A stretch of 64,000 nucleotides of DNA from Euclidia mi (Eukaryota > Arthropoda > Insecta > Lepidoptera > Erebidae): contig OX123209.2 in the NCBI GenBank assembly GCA_944739405.2, positions 9,679,217 to 9,743,216 on the forward strand, read 5' to 3'. The position numbers and the translations under genes were made by a program. The notes under the pieces were generated by a model. It was not told the DNA's origin, did no database searches, and was given only the letters and a program-made list of their open reading frames with translations. Below, piece after piece: positions 10,180-21,161 of the stretch (position 1 is its first letter; every line of letters begins with the position of its first letter).

Positions 10180-12200
10180 AATCATCAATAATAATTCAAT
10201 CATCGTCAACTATTTAATCATCAATGAATAAATCGATGTTATCACATTATTATAGATATTTACAGATACCTTTATATCATCACTGCTACCTACATTATCG
10301 ATCCTTGTTTAGAAGAAGTTTATATGTAATGCTGTGTATGGTTATCAGAACCTCTAACCTATAGTATGACCGCCCTTTTATTTTCTTTGTATATGTATTT
10401 TAAAATTTAACTTAAATACTTTAGTAAAGAAAACAAAAAAAAATGTTATCTGTAAAATCTGCTATGTCATCAAAGAATATCTAAACGTTATTAATCTATA
10501 AATCGTAGCTATCTAAAAGTACAAAGTTCTTTATTATATTCCACAAAAATTAACTGTAGGAAATTCTATAAATGTAACCTATCATAATCAAAATTGATAT
10601 CTATATTAATAATACACTAAAATGTTATCAATTTAGAATAAAAAATGCAGCAGACCCTATTAAAGCATGTTACTATAATACATCTTTTAACTATAATATA
10701 TCAAATACACCTAGGTATAAGATATAGACTATTATAGTATATTACTAAACTGCTCCTCTCTCCTAAAAGTGTTCCATAATAATTGTTTCCTAATTGTAAG
10801 TCTACCACCCGTAAATGTACAGTATGGAATGCTATAAACTGAATTGACCTGAATGTATTGCAGATACAAACAGTACAAAAGTATAAATAAATAACTAGTA
10901 ATCAAGAATGAACCTATTTAGTTAATAGTTTATTTATGTTACCAATAGTCAGTGAACTGCCTAAAGTTAAACTAGACGCCAATGCCAGTAAAAGTACTCT
11001 TGGTAAGAAACGGTATAATAAATAGTCGTGTAGAAAGTCAACCCAGACACTAGTTAAAATAAGTTAAAATTCGGACCAGTCTGTTAATATTTCAATATCT
11101 TTAAGTCAAATATACATACCTAGATTTATTAATTTAGGTCGCAACACTTAAAAACATCAATGTACTTAAACAAATACTTATTATATTAAGCAGAATATCT
11201 TATTTAATTTAATCAATTTCAATTTAATTTATCAATTGTGTCATGTGATTGTGGCTATTTTCATTCCATTTACACAATCAGAACACTGACATCGTTTTCA
11301 ATTCGTTTTTTTTACGTATTTTACGTTAGGTATCTGGTTCATTCAGTTTCATTATAATTAAGCTTTGACGATTCGTAAGAGGTTTGGTATAAAAATAGTA
11401 AGCTCACATGTAAGTAGGTATTGTTTAAAATAAATAAACAAAACCCTTCAAGCACCTAGAATGATTAAATACCATTTTAATCATTATTGCCATGGTCTCC
11501 TACAAATGAACCACACAAGTACATGTACACATATATCTTTGCATAAAAAATATCTCTAAATAGCTTATCTATCGCAGTGTTTATACCAAAGATACTAAAT
11601 TGATAAGATAGTTCATTACCGAGAGCTAATCCTAAGATTGATTATTACTATATTTATGGTCTAAATAGGTTTACAGTTTAACACATGGCACTTCATAATA
11701 AAAATACATAATTTCAATGAATAAAAGCAGATAAAAATAAATACCGTCTCATATTTTATTAATTTATTGAATTTATTTGTATTATTTCCGAGAATGGATA
11801 AATAAACTATGAGAATGTTTTCGAAAAAAAATCAGTGATGTAATTTGGAACTATTTTCAAATTGAATCAATTTAGTTGAATAGCTTATTTCAGATCCATT
11901 TAATTAGACAGATTTATGCATTTATTACACATTTCATTTTAACTATTTTATCTGCTATTATCGTAATAAATAACAGGAAATTATCAACCAAAATAACACT
12001 ACTTGAAAATATGGGATACACTGCCATCTAATAGTGCCAGACATAAGCAAAATGATGTCACTTTCTTTAACAAGTCAATTTAATCCTATGTAATATAAAA
12101 ACATTCTTCAATAACTACTTTTTAATAAAAATACTTTGAGCTATATATTTAGACGTAGCATATATGACCCCTCAGGCCGCAGGAGGATGAGGTATGTTTA
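10180..12200. other. Interior of the young LTR element, no gene seen
   Basis: About 2 kb of AT-rich sequence without an open frame worth reporting. No transposon protein motif was found. Confidence 0.6.
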
Positions 12201-12207
12201 AAAAAAA

Positions 12208-12480
12208 TTGGTTGCCTGTAAAGTCGGTATACGGGCGAAAGTTTTACGTGACAACGACTTTGAGTGGTAAAATAATTTTAATGTGAATATTCATTCGTAT
12301 AGTAGGAAGAAGGATGAAAGACGCGTGCCTTTCACTTTTTATGTCTGTCTCTCTCGCTCTTAGGCGGGACGCGTGCCTCTCACTCGCTCTCATTGTGAGC
12401 GCATAACGTGAGCGGAGCGTAACGCAGTTTCTTGAAGTGTCACCCGGCAAACCAATTTATAAGACGTTGTCACGTCAAAA
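12208..12480. mobile_element. ~273-bp MITE-like repeat, copy 2
   Basis: Second copy of the repeat at 5781-6054, with the same termini (ttggttgcc... / ...cacgtcaaaa). It carries tgagtggtaaaataat where copy 1 has a shorter AT-rich stretch. It lies inside the young LTR element. Confidence 0.65.
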
Positions 12481-13802
12481 TAAAAGGAAATAGTTACTAA
12501 ACGAAACTATCATTTTATCGATATGATCTAGCTAGACACAGACCCGCTTGATATAATAAAGAATATTTCTGTACCTACACACAAAAGTTCGCTTGTAGTA
12601 ATAGTTATACAAAACTCATAGGTTATCTTTACAACATGTCATTCAAATGTGGTGCCTCTGAGACAAATGGAAGCTATTTGGTTTTGTTCTTCCAATAGAA
12701 ATCAAAGTGACAAAATCATAAGTATGTCTACTGCAAGTAAACTGGTGGAAATTATCTGGGTACATGACAATTACTCACTACACAATTATAGAAAGTGCAT
12801 TATTAATTGTAATTCTATACACAAATTTTTGCGCCATAAACAATTATTAACCAGTTAAAAATACGAGTAAGTATATTTCAAAGATATGTTGAAGATAAAT
12901 AAACAGTTTCGTATTCTTATCTCTAGGGCAACACATTCAAGAGGTTAACATGAAAATATTCTTTTTTTTTTCTTTCGTTATAGTTTGGATCCGATTTAAT
13001 AAAACTATATAGCATGAACTGATTAATTTGGTAATTGTGGCGAAAATTTAACAACAGCTTATGGAACAGAGCTAAGGCACATTCCTACACCGCAATATTG
13101 GTCTGTATGTAATGAATACACAGCCAACAAAATTAATGAAGAAATCTCTGAAATGTATTCTACCTACCATCATTTCATATTCGACTTGTAATGAAAAGAT
13201 TCGTCAGAGCACTCAGAACACTTCATTCTTGGAATTCAAATATGCAGGACGATTACGCTAATCAGTACTCACACTAGAAAGAGTTATCAACAAAGCACAA
13301 CACAGCCAATGCTCATACCGAGTCTCGGTCAATCACTACAAATGTTGCCTATTTAAATTCCAACAGATTAGAACAATATCGGCTACTTTAAAAAACTATT
13401 ATACATTTTCTGTAACTTTTTCGCTATTACCTACATAGTTTTATACTCAGATACATTTTTGATGAACATGTTAAAATAACCTGGTACCACATAAACACAA
13501 TAGTCATATTTTTCTACCATTCTTGGCTATAATCTTGGTGGAAGTACATTACCAGCGTTTGCAGTTTGTTGTTGCTGTTGGCTTCAGCATACTGTTGCAG
13601 ATCGTTACGATATGTAGTCAGCACTCATCCACCGGCTTGCTCTCGGCAACGTTGCTACTGGATCGTAGGGCAATCTTTCTCCGTCGTCAGCTGAACGGTG
13701 CAGTGACGGGCTTAGGCAGAATCATGGCATCACGATGAGGAGACTCTGGAACTTGCAATTGGATGTATTAGTATTGTGGGCGCAAATTTATCCCACTTCT
13801 GA
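12481..13802. other. Interior of the young LTR element, no intact gene
   Basis: Mostly AT-rich. A GC-richer stretch at 13530-13740, next to the right LTR, could be a decayed 5' leader/gag start on the minus strand, but no gag motif is recognisable. Confidence 0.4.
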
Positions 13803-14600
13803 TGTCAGAATCAGGAAAGCTCCCTATAGTGTAGAGACAGTTTTGATAAATAAAAGAGACAACTATCAAATCATACTTTCATTTATTCAGTTTGGCACAA
13901 GGATATATCTTTAGATTACGTCGTGATTCTACATTTACAGCCCAGTTCGCAAAGCAAAGACATAGAACCAAGAGAAAGAACGGGCAATAAAACTCTTGAT
14001 CATTCTTTTCAATAACTATATATAACAATAATTAACAAACAGTGGTACAGCCAATTTATATCAAATATCAATGTTGTGGGTAGTTTTATATTACTAGAAA
14101 GGTCCGTCTTACAACAGAACATAATAAGCATTATTTAGCATCAATACAATTTACTAAATGTTTACCACAGGTATATACCTAATGAATCTCATTGATACGA
14201 CTTGATCCACAGTATATTATTCTATCCTATATTACAATCTATAATATCTCACAAACGATCAAACTACCCACAACACAATATCAATAAGATAATGATTACA
14301 CTATCTAACATTGTTTCCTAGATGATGAAACAAAGGAACAAGCAACACAGAATATAGGAACACAGTGGCAAATAAATAGTCAGAACCATATCGTACCTGA
14401 GCCGTCGTCGAAGGAGAATAGGACGAGCTAGCCGAGCCTGTCGACTTATATAGGTACACCTTATTTACACGTTTGACAGTTTAACTGTCAAACGTCATGT
14501 CAGTGTCATTTAGTTGCCACTATCCTCTTACATATTATGTATAAATACTTGGATATCCGTAATTTCAGCCCAAAGCCTAGATATTATTACATATCTCTCA
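13803..14600 (-). repeat. LTR, right copy (798 bp)
   Basis: Identical by eye to 7614-8411 and followed by the duplicated target agtg. Confidence 0.85.
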
Positions 14601-14604
14601 AGTG

Positions 14605-15969
14605 CATCGGCCGGCGCCCGGCGGCCGCGTTTAGTTACCTAATCCTTTGACAAAAGCCGAACGTCAACTTTTCACGTGCCATCATTTTAGGTAGGTAGGT
14701 ATACCCATGTTATTTATGAGTTTGTTGCAACAGCTGGTTTATTGCATTAGGTAAAACGGAAGGTATTGTTTACGTTGTTTGTTTGTTTCGTAAGAGTGCG
14801 TAGCCAACTTTGGTGTCCGTATATTCAGACATTTCAGATCACCCGAAGGCCTACGACATGGCCTTACGATTCTTAGATTCAGTTTTAAGTGCCTTCTGAG
14901 TACGTGGGCACCCATCCAAGTGATGACCTGTGCAACCGTTACTTAACTTTGCCAAACTATTACGATCCAAAAGCTTAGTCACGCTATGAGCGCTGCAGTA
15001 TTTACGGTAATTACTAATTGTTTAAATCTTACTTAGGCAGGTTACCTTTAATGCCGAAAAACATCAACTTACTTGTAAGCTGCGTACGACGATCATGCTC
15101 CACATGTCGACCGTAAAGGTTAAGACACTTGCGGTACCTTTTCATCAAAGGTACCTATTTGAAAGCACACTAACTAGCACACTGTAGTTCACGAAGTGGT
15201 GAAGCAGTTGAACAACGCGCTCCAAAGGCACTGGCAGAAGTGGCAGACCTGGTGGTCCAGCGAACTGTTCCTCCTTATCTCTACGTGCACCTGCATGAAT
15301 TGCATTCATTCCTACCTAAACACATTGAAATGTTAAAGTATTCAGAGTTTGAATACGACCGACGACGTAACTATTTCACTACGTAAGTTATTCCGGAAGT
15401 CCGAACGAAAATAATCCTAGGGCAAGACTAAGTGATCAGTAGGCAAATTGAAGTGGTAAAAAGTAGCCAGCTAGGGATGTAACCAATGATTTTTATTGGA
15501 GTTCTGTTTTTATCGATATGTTATTATTGTCCCCGTACGAGATGGGCACGTATCCAACGCAAAATTGTTGTTTATTTTTAAATTATTGTTATAACATAAA
15601 AATGATGTAACTATTTTATTTCTGTAACACAAAAGTATTATTTAAGTCTTGTTTACGTAATGTGTCGATATCGTAATATCATTAATGTAATAATTCTTTG
15701 AAAATTGAATGTTATGTCACATTTCATGTTAAAATTTATTAAATCGATATTAGCTGCTATCGAACGTAAACCTCTCTACCGCGTTTCGGTATTGTGTCAA
15801 GCGGCTCGCTTGACGGAAAATTGCACTATTTTAAAGGCGGCGTGCCCTTTGACACGAAAAGCCAACAATATTTATTAATAGAATCATAAAGGATACCGCC
15901 GCTGAGTGGAGTGTTGCTAGTTTAGGAATTTTCCCTAATTTCGGGGTAATGTTTTTCGTTAATACTATA
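14605..15969. other. Gene-free stretch
   Basis: No credible coding frame. It begins with a short GC-rich run (catcggccggcgcccggcgg), contains the 5S-like segment at 14870-14995, and is otherwise unassigned. Confidence 0.5.
14870..14995 (-). pseudogene. 5S rRNA-like relic or SINE3-type head
   Basis: The minus strand reads AAAGTTAAGTAACGGTTG, then GGTCATCACTTGGATGGGTG. This closely follows the 3' half of 5S rRNA ('AAGTTAAGCAnCG...GGTyAGTACTTGGATGGGTGACC'). The 5' half is not recognisable, so it is a decayed 5S copy or the head of a 5S-derived SINE. Confidence 0.45.
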
Positions 15970-16514
15970 CTAAGGAAATAAATTGTGATGTTTTATGAAG
16001 ACCTGGATTATTTTTATTATTTTTCCTAGTATGTCTAGCAAGGCAGTAATATGTGGTTTCTGGATAGGACAGGGGGTTATGAAAATATCCTGCAGATTAG
16101 AAATACAGTTTAGGAGAGAGTCGCTGGGGCTGCAAAGCCATTTCTTGTTGGCATATTCCCGGTACTTTAAATATTCCGGCTCATGATTGGACATCAAATG
16201 TTTTTTACACTGATCACACCACTTAAAGACCTTTTTCTTAGCGCTTTTGACAAAATAACCACTTACATATTGTAAGCCCCCAATTTTACGAAGGTCGTTT
16301 TATTCTTCAAGGGTTGTGAACGTGATGTCTGGAATATTTCGGAGCTCACAATCCATTTGCTCTTTGCTGCCCCCGCCTGTGATGAGAACTTCATGCAAAA
16401 CGTAACAATCGTCTACTAATAAGGTGGTGAATGCCGCCTCGAACCTCTCTGGCGTTGGGTTTACGTTACGACATCCATGACTTCTTATAGAACCAAAAAT
16501 GTTTTCATTGGGGT
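15970..16514 (-). pseudogene. P-like transposase C-terminal exon, downstream part (copy D)
   Basis: The minus strand carries SNHEPEYLKYREYANKKWLC and, with frameshifts, the preceding stretch found at 42137-42400 (KKVFKWCDQCKKHL). The same order is seen in the other P-like family at 49591-49850 (CRTCRNDL, then HEYIKIKEYYNSESWLC). This is the zinc-ribbon-like C-terminus of P-element/THAP9 transposases. A small deletion near 16417 removes sequence present in copy C. The exon is split by the Penelope-like element and resumes at 19992. Confidence 0.7.
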
Positions 16515-16559
16515 AACTACTTTTAAACTACCACGATTTGCACACATACTAAAGATTAT

Positions 16560-16705
16560 GTAACGGGTCTGAATCGTGTTAATGAACGAAAAGAAAGATG
16601 AAATACCTTTCTATTTTTCCCGACGTTTCGGCATGGGTTACACCAGCCGTGGTCACGGGATGACTGATGTTCGTCAGCGCTGCCTCCGAGAAGTGCGGGT
16701 TTTGG
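16560..16705. repeat. Terminal inverted segment of the Penelope-like element (left)
   Basis: Reverse complement of 19842-19987, from gtaacgggtctgaatc to gcgggttttgg. It carries a copy of the first ~43 codons of the element's reading frame (MLMNEKKDEIPFYFSRRFGM...), which accounts for the plus-strand open frame here. Confidence 0.85.
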
Positions 16706-17224
16706 AAACTACCCTCACTTGGTCTTCACAATTACTACCATTTATATGTTCGGCACTGTCGGTACTTCGACACACAACACTAATGGTATCTACACACTGG
16801 CGCGTAATGTCACCTCGTCGGTGTCTACATTTGCTGATGACAGGATTCCAAGATGTCGATAAACGGTTACCATCCTCCCGGTTGAAAGGAGATGTACCGT
16901 GGCCATACATTATGGGCCTGGCACGGACAAACACGACACCATGTGTGTTTTGAAGATAAATGACTACTCTATTGACCTGTATAATTTTTTTTTACTTAAC
17001 TTTTGGTGGAAATAAGATACGAGATATTTGAAATGGAAATTATTCCACAACTAAATATACCTCAAAATTGAATTTTAACATAAATATAATACCTAGATGT
17101 AAATAAAGCTATGTCTTTGTGTCATAAAGAATAAAAACTATATAAATAATAATAATAATCGTTTAATTCAGGTAATAAAAACCCACACAGATATATACCT
17201 TATAATACAACGCACAGGTGTTGT

Positions 17225-17964
17225 TTACAGTGGCGTGTTTCGCTGTGTCTTGTTGCGTAATCGTCCATAAAAACGCCGATAGACAACACCCTTCAGCCAA
17301 CACTCTTCTTTGAGGAACATCTGGAGATGTTGAGTCGGCACCCGTACCACGTGTGACTTAAAGTTCGTGTTATGGAGTGACTCCAATCTCTCGACTCTCA
17401 AAGTCCAGTTGGTTTTCAGACGCAAATACTCCACGACCTCCTCTTCCTTTGTGGAGTGATACAACCGGGATACGTACAACTGTGTGGTTGGTACTGCGGG
17501 ACGTAGCAGCATATTAGACCCTGCTATTCCGGTACCACAAAGGTTACGGCACCATGGCTTCCTCTTCTTTTTCTTCACCTTGATGAAGCCGTCCTTGTCA
17601 CACGTTGCCTTTTCTTGGACTGTCCGTTCCATGTCCTTGTTACGGGGGAGGGCTCACAAACCATCGGTTTATGCCCTTTTTTATCCTGGCGATTTGCTGG
17701 CATGGCCGCTTTGCTTTCAGCGGCAACAGCTGCATAGTCGCGCTTAGGGATTGACGCATCCTTTTGCGACAAAACCTTGACCGGTGTCGATGACCCGAGG
17801 TCAGCAACAGCAGACGTCACACCGCTTGCATTACTTGCGGCGATAGGCGATCCAAGTAAATTCGCTGACTCGAAACTGCATTCAGATGCAATTTGAGCCC
17901 CGCGTCGGGTGTTTACATTTGACGCATGCGGTGACCTAGCAGATATAGCGTTTTGTAATAACAT
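17225..17964 (-). pseudogene. LINE ORF1-like fragment (RNA-binding/gag-like), frameshifted
   Basis: Two overlapping minus-strand frames (17575-17964, then 17225-17632) together look like the C-terminal half of ORF1 proteins of insect LINEs. There is a basic linker with RDYAAVAAESK, then DGFIKVKKKKRK, then a compact domain with LYVSRLYHSTKEEEVVEYL and FLKEECWLKGVVYRRF. The frame change lies at about 17575-17632. It is nested inside the Penelope-like element on the same strand. A (att)n run near 17150 could be its 3' tail. Function by analogy: RNA chaperone of a retrotransposon particle. Confidence 0.55.
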
Positions 17965-18651
17965 TACCTCTGCACCTAGTTCAGTTATGGTGTTAGTTAA
18001 AGAGAGGCCAATAATAATGAATAATCACCTGTGTACTAGGGAACCTGATACTATGTATACTCGTCCAAAAAAACTAACCACAATCACAAACACCGCTGCA
18101 TATTCTTAGCATGGGTAGAAGGTAGTGATCATTATTATTGAATTTATATTCAATTACATTACAATTAAAACCGTACGAAAACACCAATAAATCAGAGCAA
18201 AATATTCACGATGCGCAGTAGCAACACGAATGACATAGCAGATAAAAAATGTGTTGCAAAGGGTTTGAAAAATTATTTCTACTATCGATTAAAAAATAAA
18301 ACGATTTTTACCGATTAATAATTATGGAATATATAATAAATTATATATTTCTTGATTATTTTTAGAAATATATTTATAAAGTAAATAAAAGATATTGTTT
18401 TCTAATATAATAATAAAATATTATTTCCTTAAAACAATTTCTGCCTACCATACTTCATTTTATTTTTAATGCTGGCAACATAAGACATTCATCCGCTATT
18501 ACCATAGCCTATTCAAAATAATAATCTTTAAAAACTAAATTCTTTCACCGAAGCTCTATCAATAAACGAAAACGATTTATAAATTTTAAAAATTATATGT
18601 TTAATTTCAACGATTCACAACTTTCTGTCCGCTACAGCCTACATTTACATA

Positions 18652-19971
18652 CTACATTTGGTATTTCTCCTTTGCGTGCTTTTTGATTTCAACCGCTTCC
18701 CGTGCTATTCTTGAAAAATAGTGACGGTCTGTGGAGAGAACCTGGGGCCGATGTAGCTCAATCCAGTGATTGGATCCTGACTCCAACAAATGCTCAGCTA
18801 TGGCCGACTTGATGGTTTGTCGGTTTTTGACGGCCGTGATGTATTCCTTAACTCGTTCGGCGATGGTCCTTTTTGTTTGCCCGATGTAGGAACTACCACA
18901 GCTGCAATCCACCTTGTACACGCCTGGTGTTTGAAAAGGGATGACATCCTTTGGAGTACGCAGGTGATTTGCTATTTTGGAGTACGGACTATATTCAGTC
19001 TTGATGGAGTATTTTTGTAGTACTGTTCCAATTTTATCCGTTACTCCTTTTATGTAGGGCATGAACGCTGGCGCTCTGTTCACTTCAGTCAGTCTCAACC
19101 TTTTCCTTGACCTTCGCATATTGTGTTTGTAACCATTTTGCTTGAGTACCTCCCGAACATGTGTGAGCTCACTATCTAAGTATTCGGGGTCGCAAAGGTC
19201 ATATGCTCTGTTTGTCAATAAAGCAATAACGGAATGCAAATGTCGCGGGTGATGATGTGAATTTGCGTGTAAGTACCTGTCCATGTGTGTGGGCTTCCTG
19301 TAAACAGTGTGTGACAGGTTTCCATGTTCTCACACCTTGATCTTCACATCGAGGAAGGCCAACGATCTATCTGTCTCCATTTCATAAGTGAACCTTATAT
19401 TAGGGTGTATGGAGTTCAAGTGATCTGCTAATTGTTCTACAACATGTCTGTTACCCTTTATAATACAGAACACGTCATCGACGTATCTTTTCCATATCTT
19501 TACGTGGAACGCTTGTAGTTGGATCCTTTCTTCAAAATGTTCCATCCAGATGTTGGCCATTACCGGTGCGACAGGGCTACCCACTCCGTCGATCTGGAGG
19601 TAATATTGCCCACGATATAGAAAATAATTCCCGTCTAGGCAGTGTTTCAGTAGAACAATGTATTTATCAGACAGATCGTTTAACCTCAGTTTACTTTCGA
19701 CCACATCAACGAATAGTGACTCGACATCAAAGCTCACCATCACTTCATCGGGTTCTACTTTCATGCTTTTGATGACGTCTACAAAATGGCGAGAATCCTT
19801 TACAAACGACGATATCTTACCTACTAATGGTTGCAGTACCGCCAAAACCCGCACTTCTCGGAGGCAGCGCTGACGAACATCAGTCATCCCGTGACCACGG
19901 CTGGTGTAACCCATGCCGAAACGTCGGGAAAAATAGAAAGGTATTTCATCTTTCTTTTCGTTCATTAACAA
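18652..19971 (-). pseudogene. Penelope-like RT-GIY-YIG polyprotein, one in-frame stop, N-terminally truncated
   Basis: The first ~43 codons come from the terminal repeat. The RT then shows motif A VSFDVESLF, motif B GVGSPVAPVMANIWMEHFE and motif C WKRYVDDVFCI. After LDVKIKV a single TGA (19332-19330) interrupts an otherwise continuous frame that resumes HGNLSHTVYRKPTHMDRYL. The GIY-YIG endonuclease follows (PGVYKVDCSCGSSYIGQTKR, conserved Arg and Glu in IAREAVEIKK). The RT lacks its N-terminal 'thumb/finger' part, so the copy is truncated. Role: target-primed reverse transcription with a GIY-YIG nick. Confidence 0.85.
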
Positions 19972-19991
19972 GATTCAGACCCGTTACTTAA

Positions 19992-20338
19992 TTTTCATTG
20001 GGGTCCTGATTAAGATGTCGCAACCAAACTGATGTTATTCCAAATTTTGATTGCAATTTTTTTTAAAACAGTTCAATGCCCATACCCAATTAGTGTCCAT
20101 ACCCAATTATTTAGTGTGGGAACATATTCATTATTTAATGTTTGTTTATTAATAAATTTCATGTCACTCACATTTTTTTTGGCTTCAGCCAACGTTTTAT
20201 GATGTACTGAAGTAGGTGTTGCAGCTCCCAAAAGAGGCTTGCCATACTTCTTCTTTTTGCCAAAACTGCCATTTACGGAGTCGAAGAACAACATTATGTC
20301 AGCTGTGTTGTTAGCTTCTTCAGGAAGTATACCTTTAT
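19992..20338 (-). pseudogene. P-like transposase C-terminal exon, upstream part (copy D)
   Basis: Begins at a splice acceptor (minus ...tactttcag, then ATAAAGGTATACTTCC) and reads DKGILPEEANNTADIMLFFD, then SVNGSFGKKKKYGKPLLG. Compared with copy C (42350-42948), four codons of 'FDQLFDSVNG' are deleted and a frameshift precedes position 20073. It resumes at 16514 after the Penelope-like insertion. Family: RNase H C-terminal part of P/THAP9 transposases. Confidence 0.7.
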
Positions 20339-20400
20339 CTGAAAGTAGAAAAGGCAATTTTTCTAAATAAAGATTGATATATTGCATAACTGTGTACATT

Positions 20401-20756
20401 AAATTTATGTTATTATGTTAGGCATGCAGACAGACGCTATGAATGCCCATGTTAGAGAGCAATAAGTGATTTGGACATTTTTTTATGACTAGACAATACC
20501 CGCGGTTACACTCGCGTTATTTAAGGCTACTGCTCTGCTCCCGTCGCTCATAGCGTGATGTTATATAGCCTATAGCCTTCCTCGATAAATGGGCTATCTA
20601 ACACTGAAAGAATTTATCAAATCGGACCAGTAATTCCTGTGATTAGCGCGTTCAACCAAACAAACAAACAAACTCTTCAGCTTTATATATTAGTACTAGT
20701 TGACCCAGCGAACTCCATTTCGCCTTTTTAAGATTTTTTTTTCTAGTTCCTTTTCT
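20401..20756. repeat. Dispersed lepidopteran repeat in the P-like intron
   Basis: Contains atagcctatagccttcctcg and ends gcgttcaaccaaacaaac...ctttatatattagtac, matching 43085-43345 in copy C. A related end occurs at 26040-26155 and 46185-46320. I recognise the tail as a common lepidopteran retroposon 3' end but cannot assign the clade with confidence. Confidence 0.6.
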
Positions 20757-21035
20757 TTATAAATAAATAAAATAAATAAATAAAATCTTTATTTCTTTAA
20801 CCAATATGTGACTAAATCTATGGTAGCTGGAGCCTCCTTTTAAGCTTAAAGGCCTGTGTCAGGAAGCCCCGCTCTTCTAACAATTCCATACTTACATTTA
20901 AACATAGAGGTACATATCACATAAGGTAACATAAAATTTGAAGGTATCTTTCTTATCTAAGTATCCATTTTACTTAACTAAATAAATATTGTGTAACAAT
21001 TTACATTAGTTTTAATTTAGTAACAATTTTTTTAT

Positions 21036-21150
21036 GTGTTTGTTTGTGTGTGTTTGTATGTGCGTGCGTGCGTGTGTGTGTTTGTTTTTGTGTGTGTGTG
21101 TGTGTGTGTGTGTTTGTGTATGTGTGTGTGTGCGTGAGTGTGTATGTATC
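21036..21150. repeat. (TG)n microsatellite
   Basis: Long run of tg with interruptions (tgtgtgtgtg, gcgtgcgtg) in the 3' part of the LINE. Confidence 0.9.
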
Positions 21151-21161
21151 TGATGTACATT

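Larger units (their letters stand above)
7614..14600 (-). mobile_element. Young non-coding LTR retrotransposon, 6,987 bp
   Basis: LTRs 7614-8411 and 13803-14600 are both 798 bp and I found no difference reading them line by line. They run TGTCAG...CTCTCA. The 4-bp duplication agtg flanks the element (7610-7613 and 14601-14604). A TATA-like cctatataag is on the minus strand of each LTR and favours minus orientation. The 5.4-kb interior has no gag or pol frame and contains a large microsatellite and a MITE. No clear PBS or PPT was found, so orientation is tentative. Identical LTRs imply a recent insertion by proteins supplied in trans. Confidence 0.8.
16515..19991 (-). mobile_element. Penelope-like retroelement (GIY-YIG type), 3,477 bp
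   Basis: It is inserted in a P-like exon with a 13-bp duplication ttttcattggggt (16502-16514 and 19992-20004). The uninterrupted site is at about 42598-42610. A ~146-bp segment is present in inverted orientation at both ends (16560-16705 and 19842-19987), as is usual for the terminal repeats of Penelope-like elements. The minus strand encodes RT and then a GIY-YIG endonuclease in the expected order. The middle (about 17140-18640) holds an unrelated ORF1-like fragment, probably a further insertion. Confidence 0.85.

Noticed and set aside
15770..15870. Promoter-like GC island of a host gene (tcaagcggctcgcttga hairpin)
   Set aside because: No open frame follows on either strand, and nothing supports transcription.
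16576..16953. Plus-strand 125-codon ORF
   Set aside because: Its first 43 codons are the inverted terminal copy of the Penelope-like reading frame; the rest is antisense to unrelated sequence.
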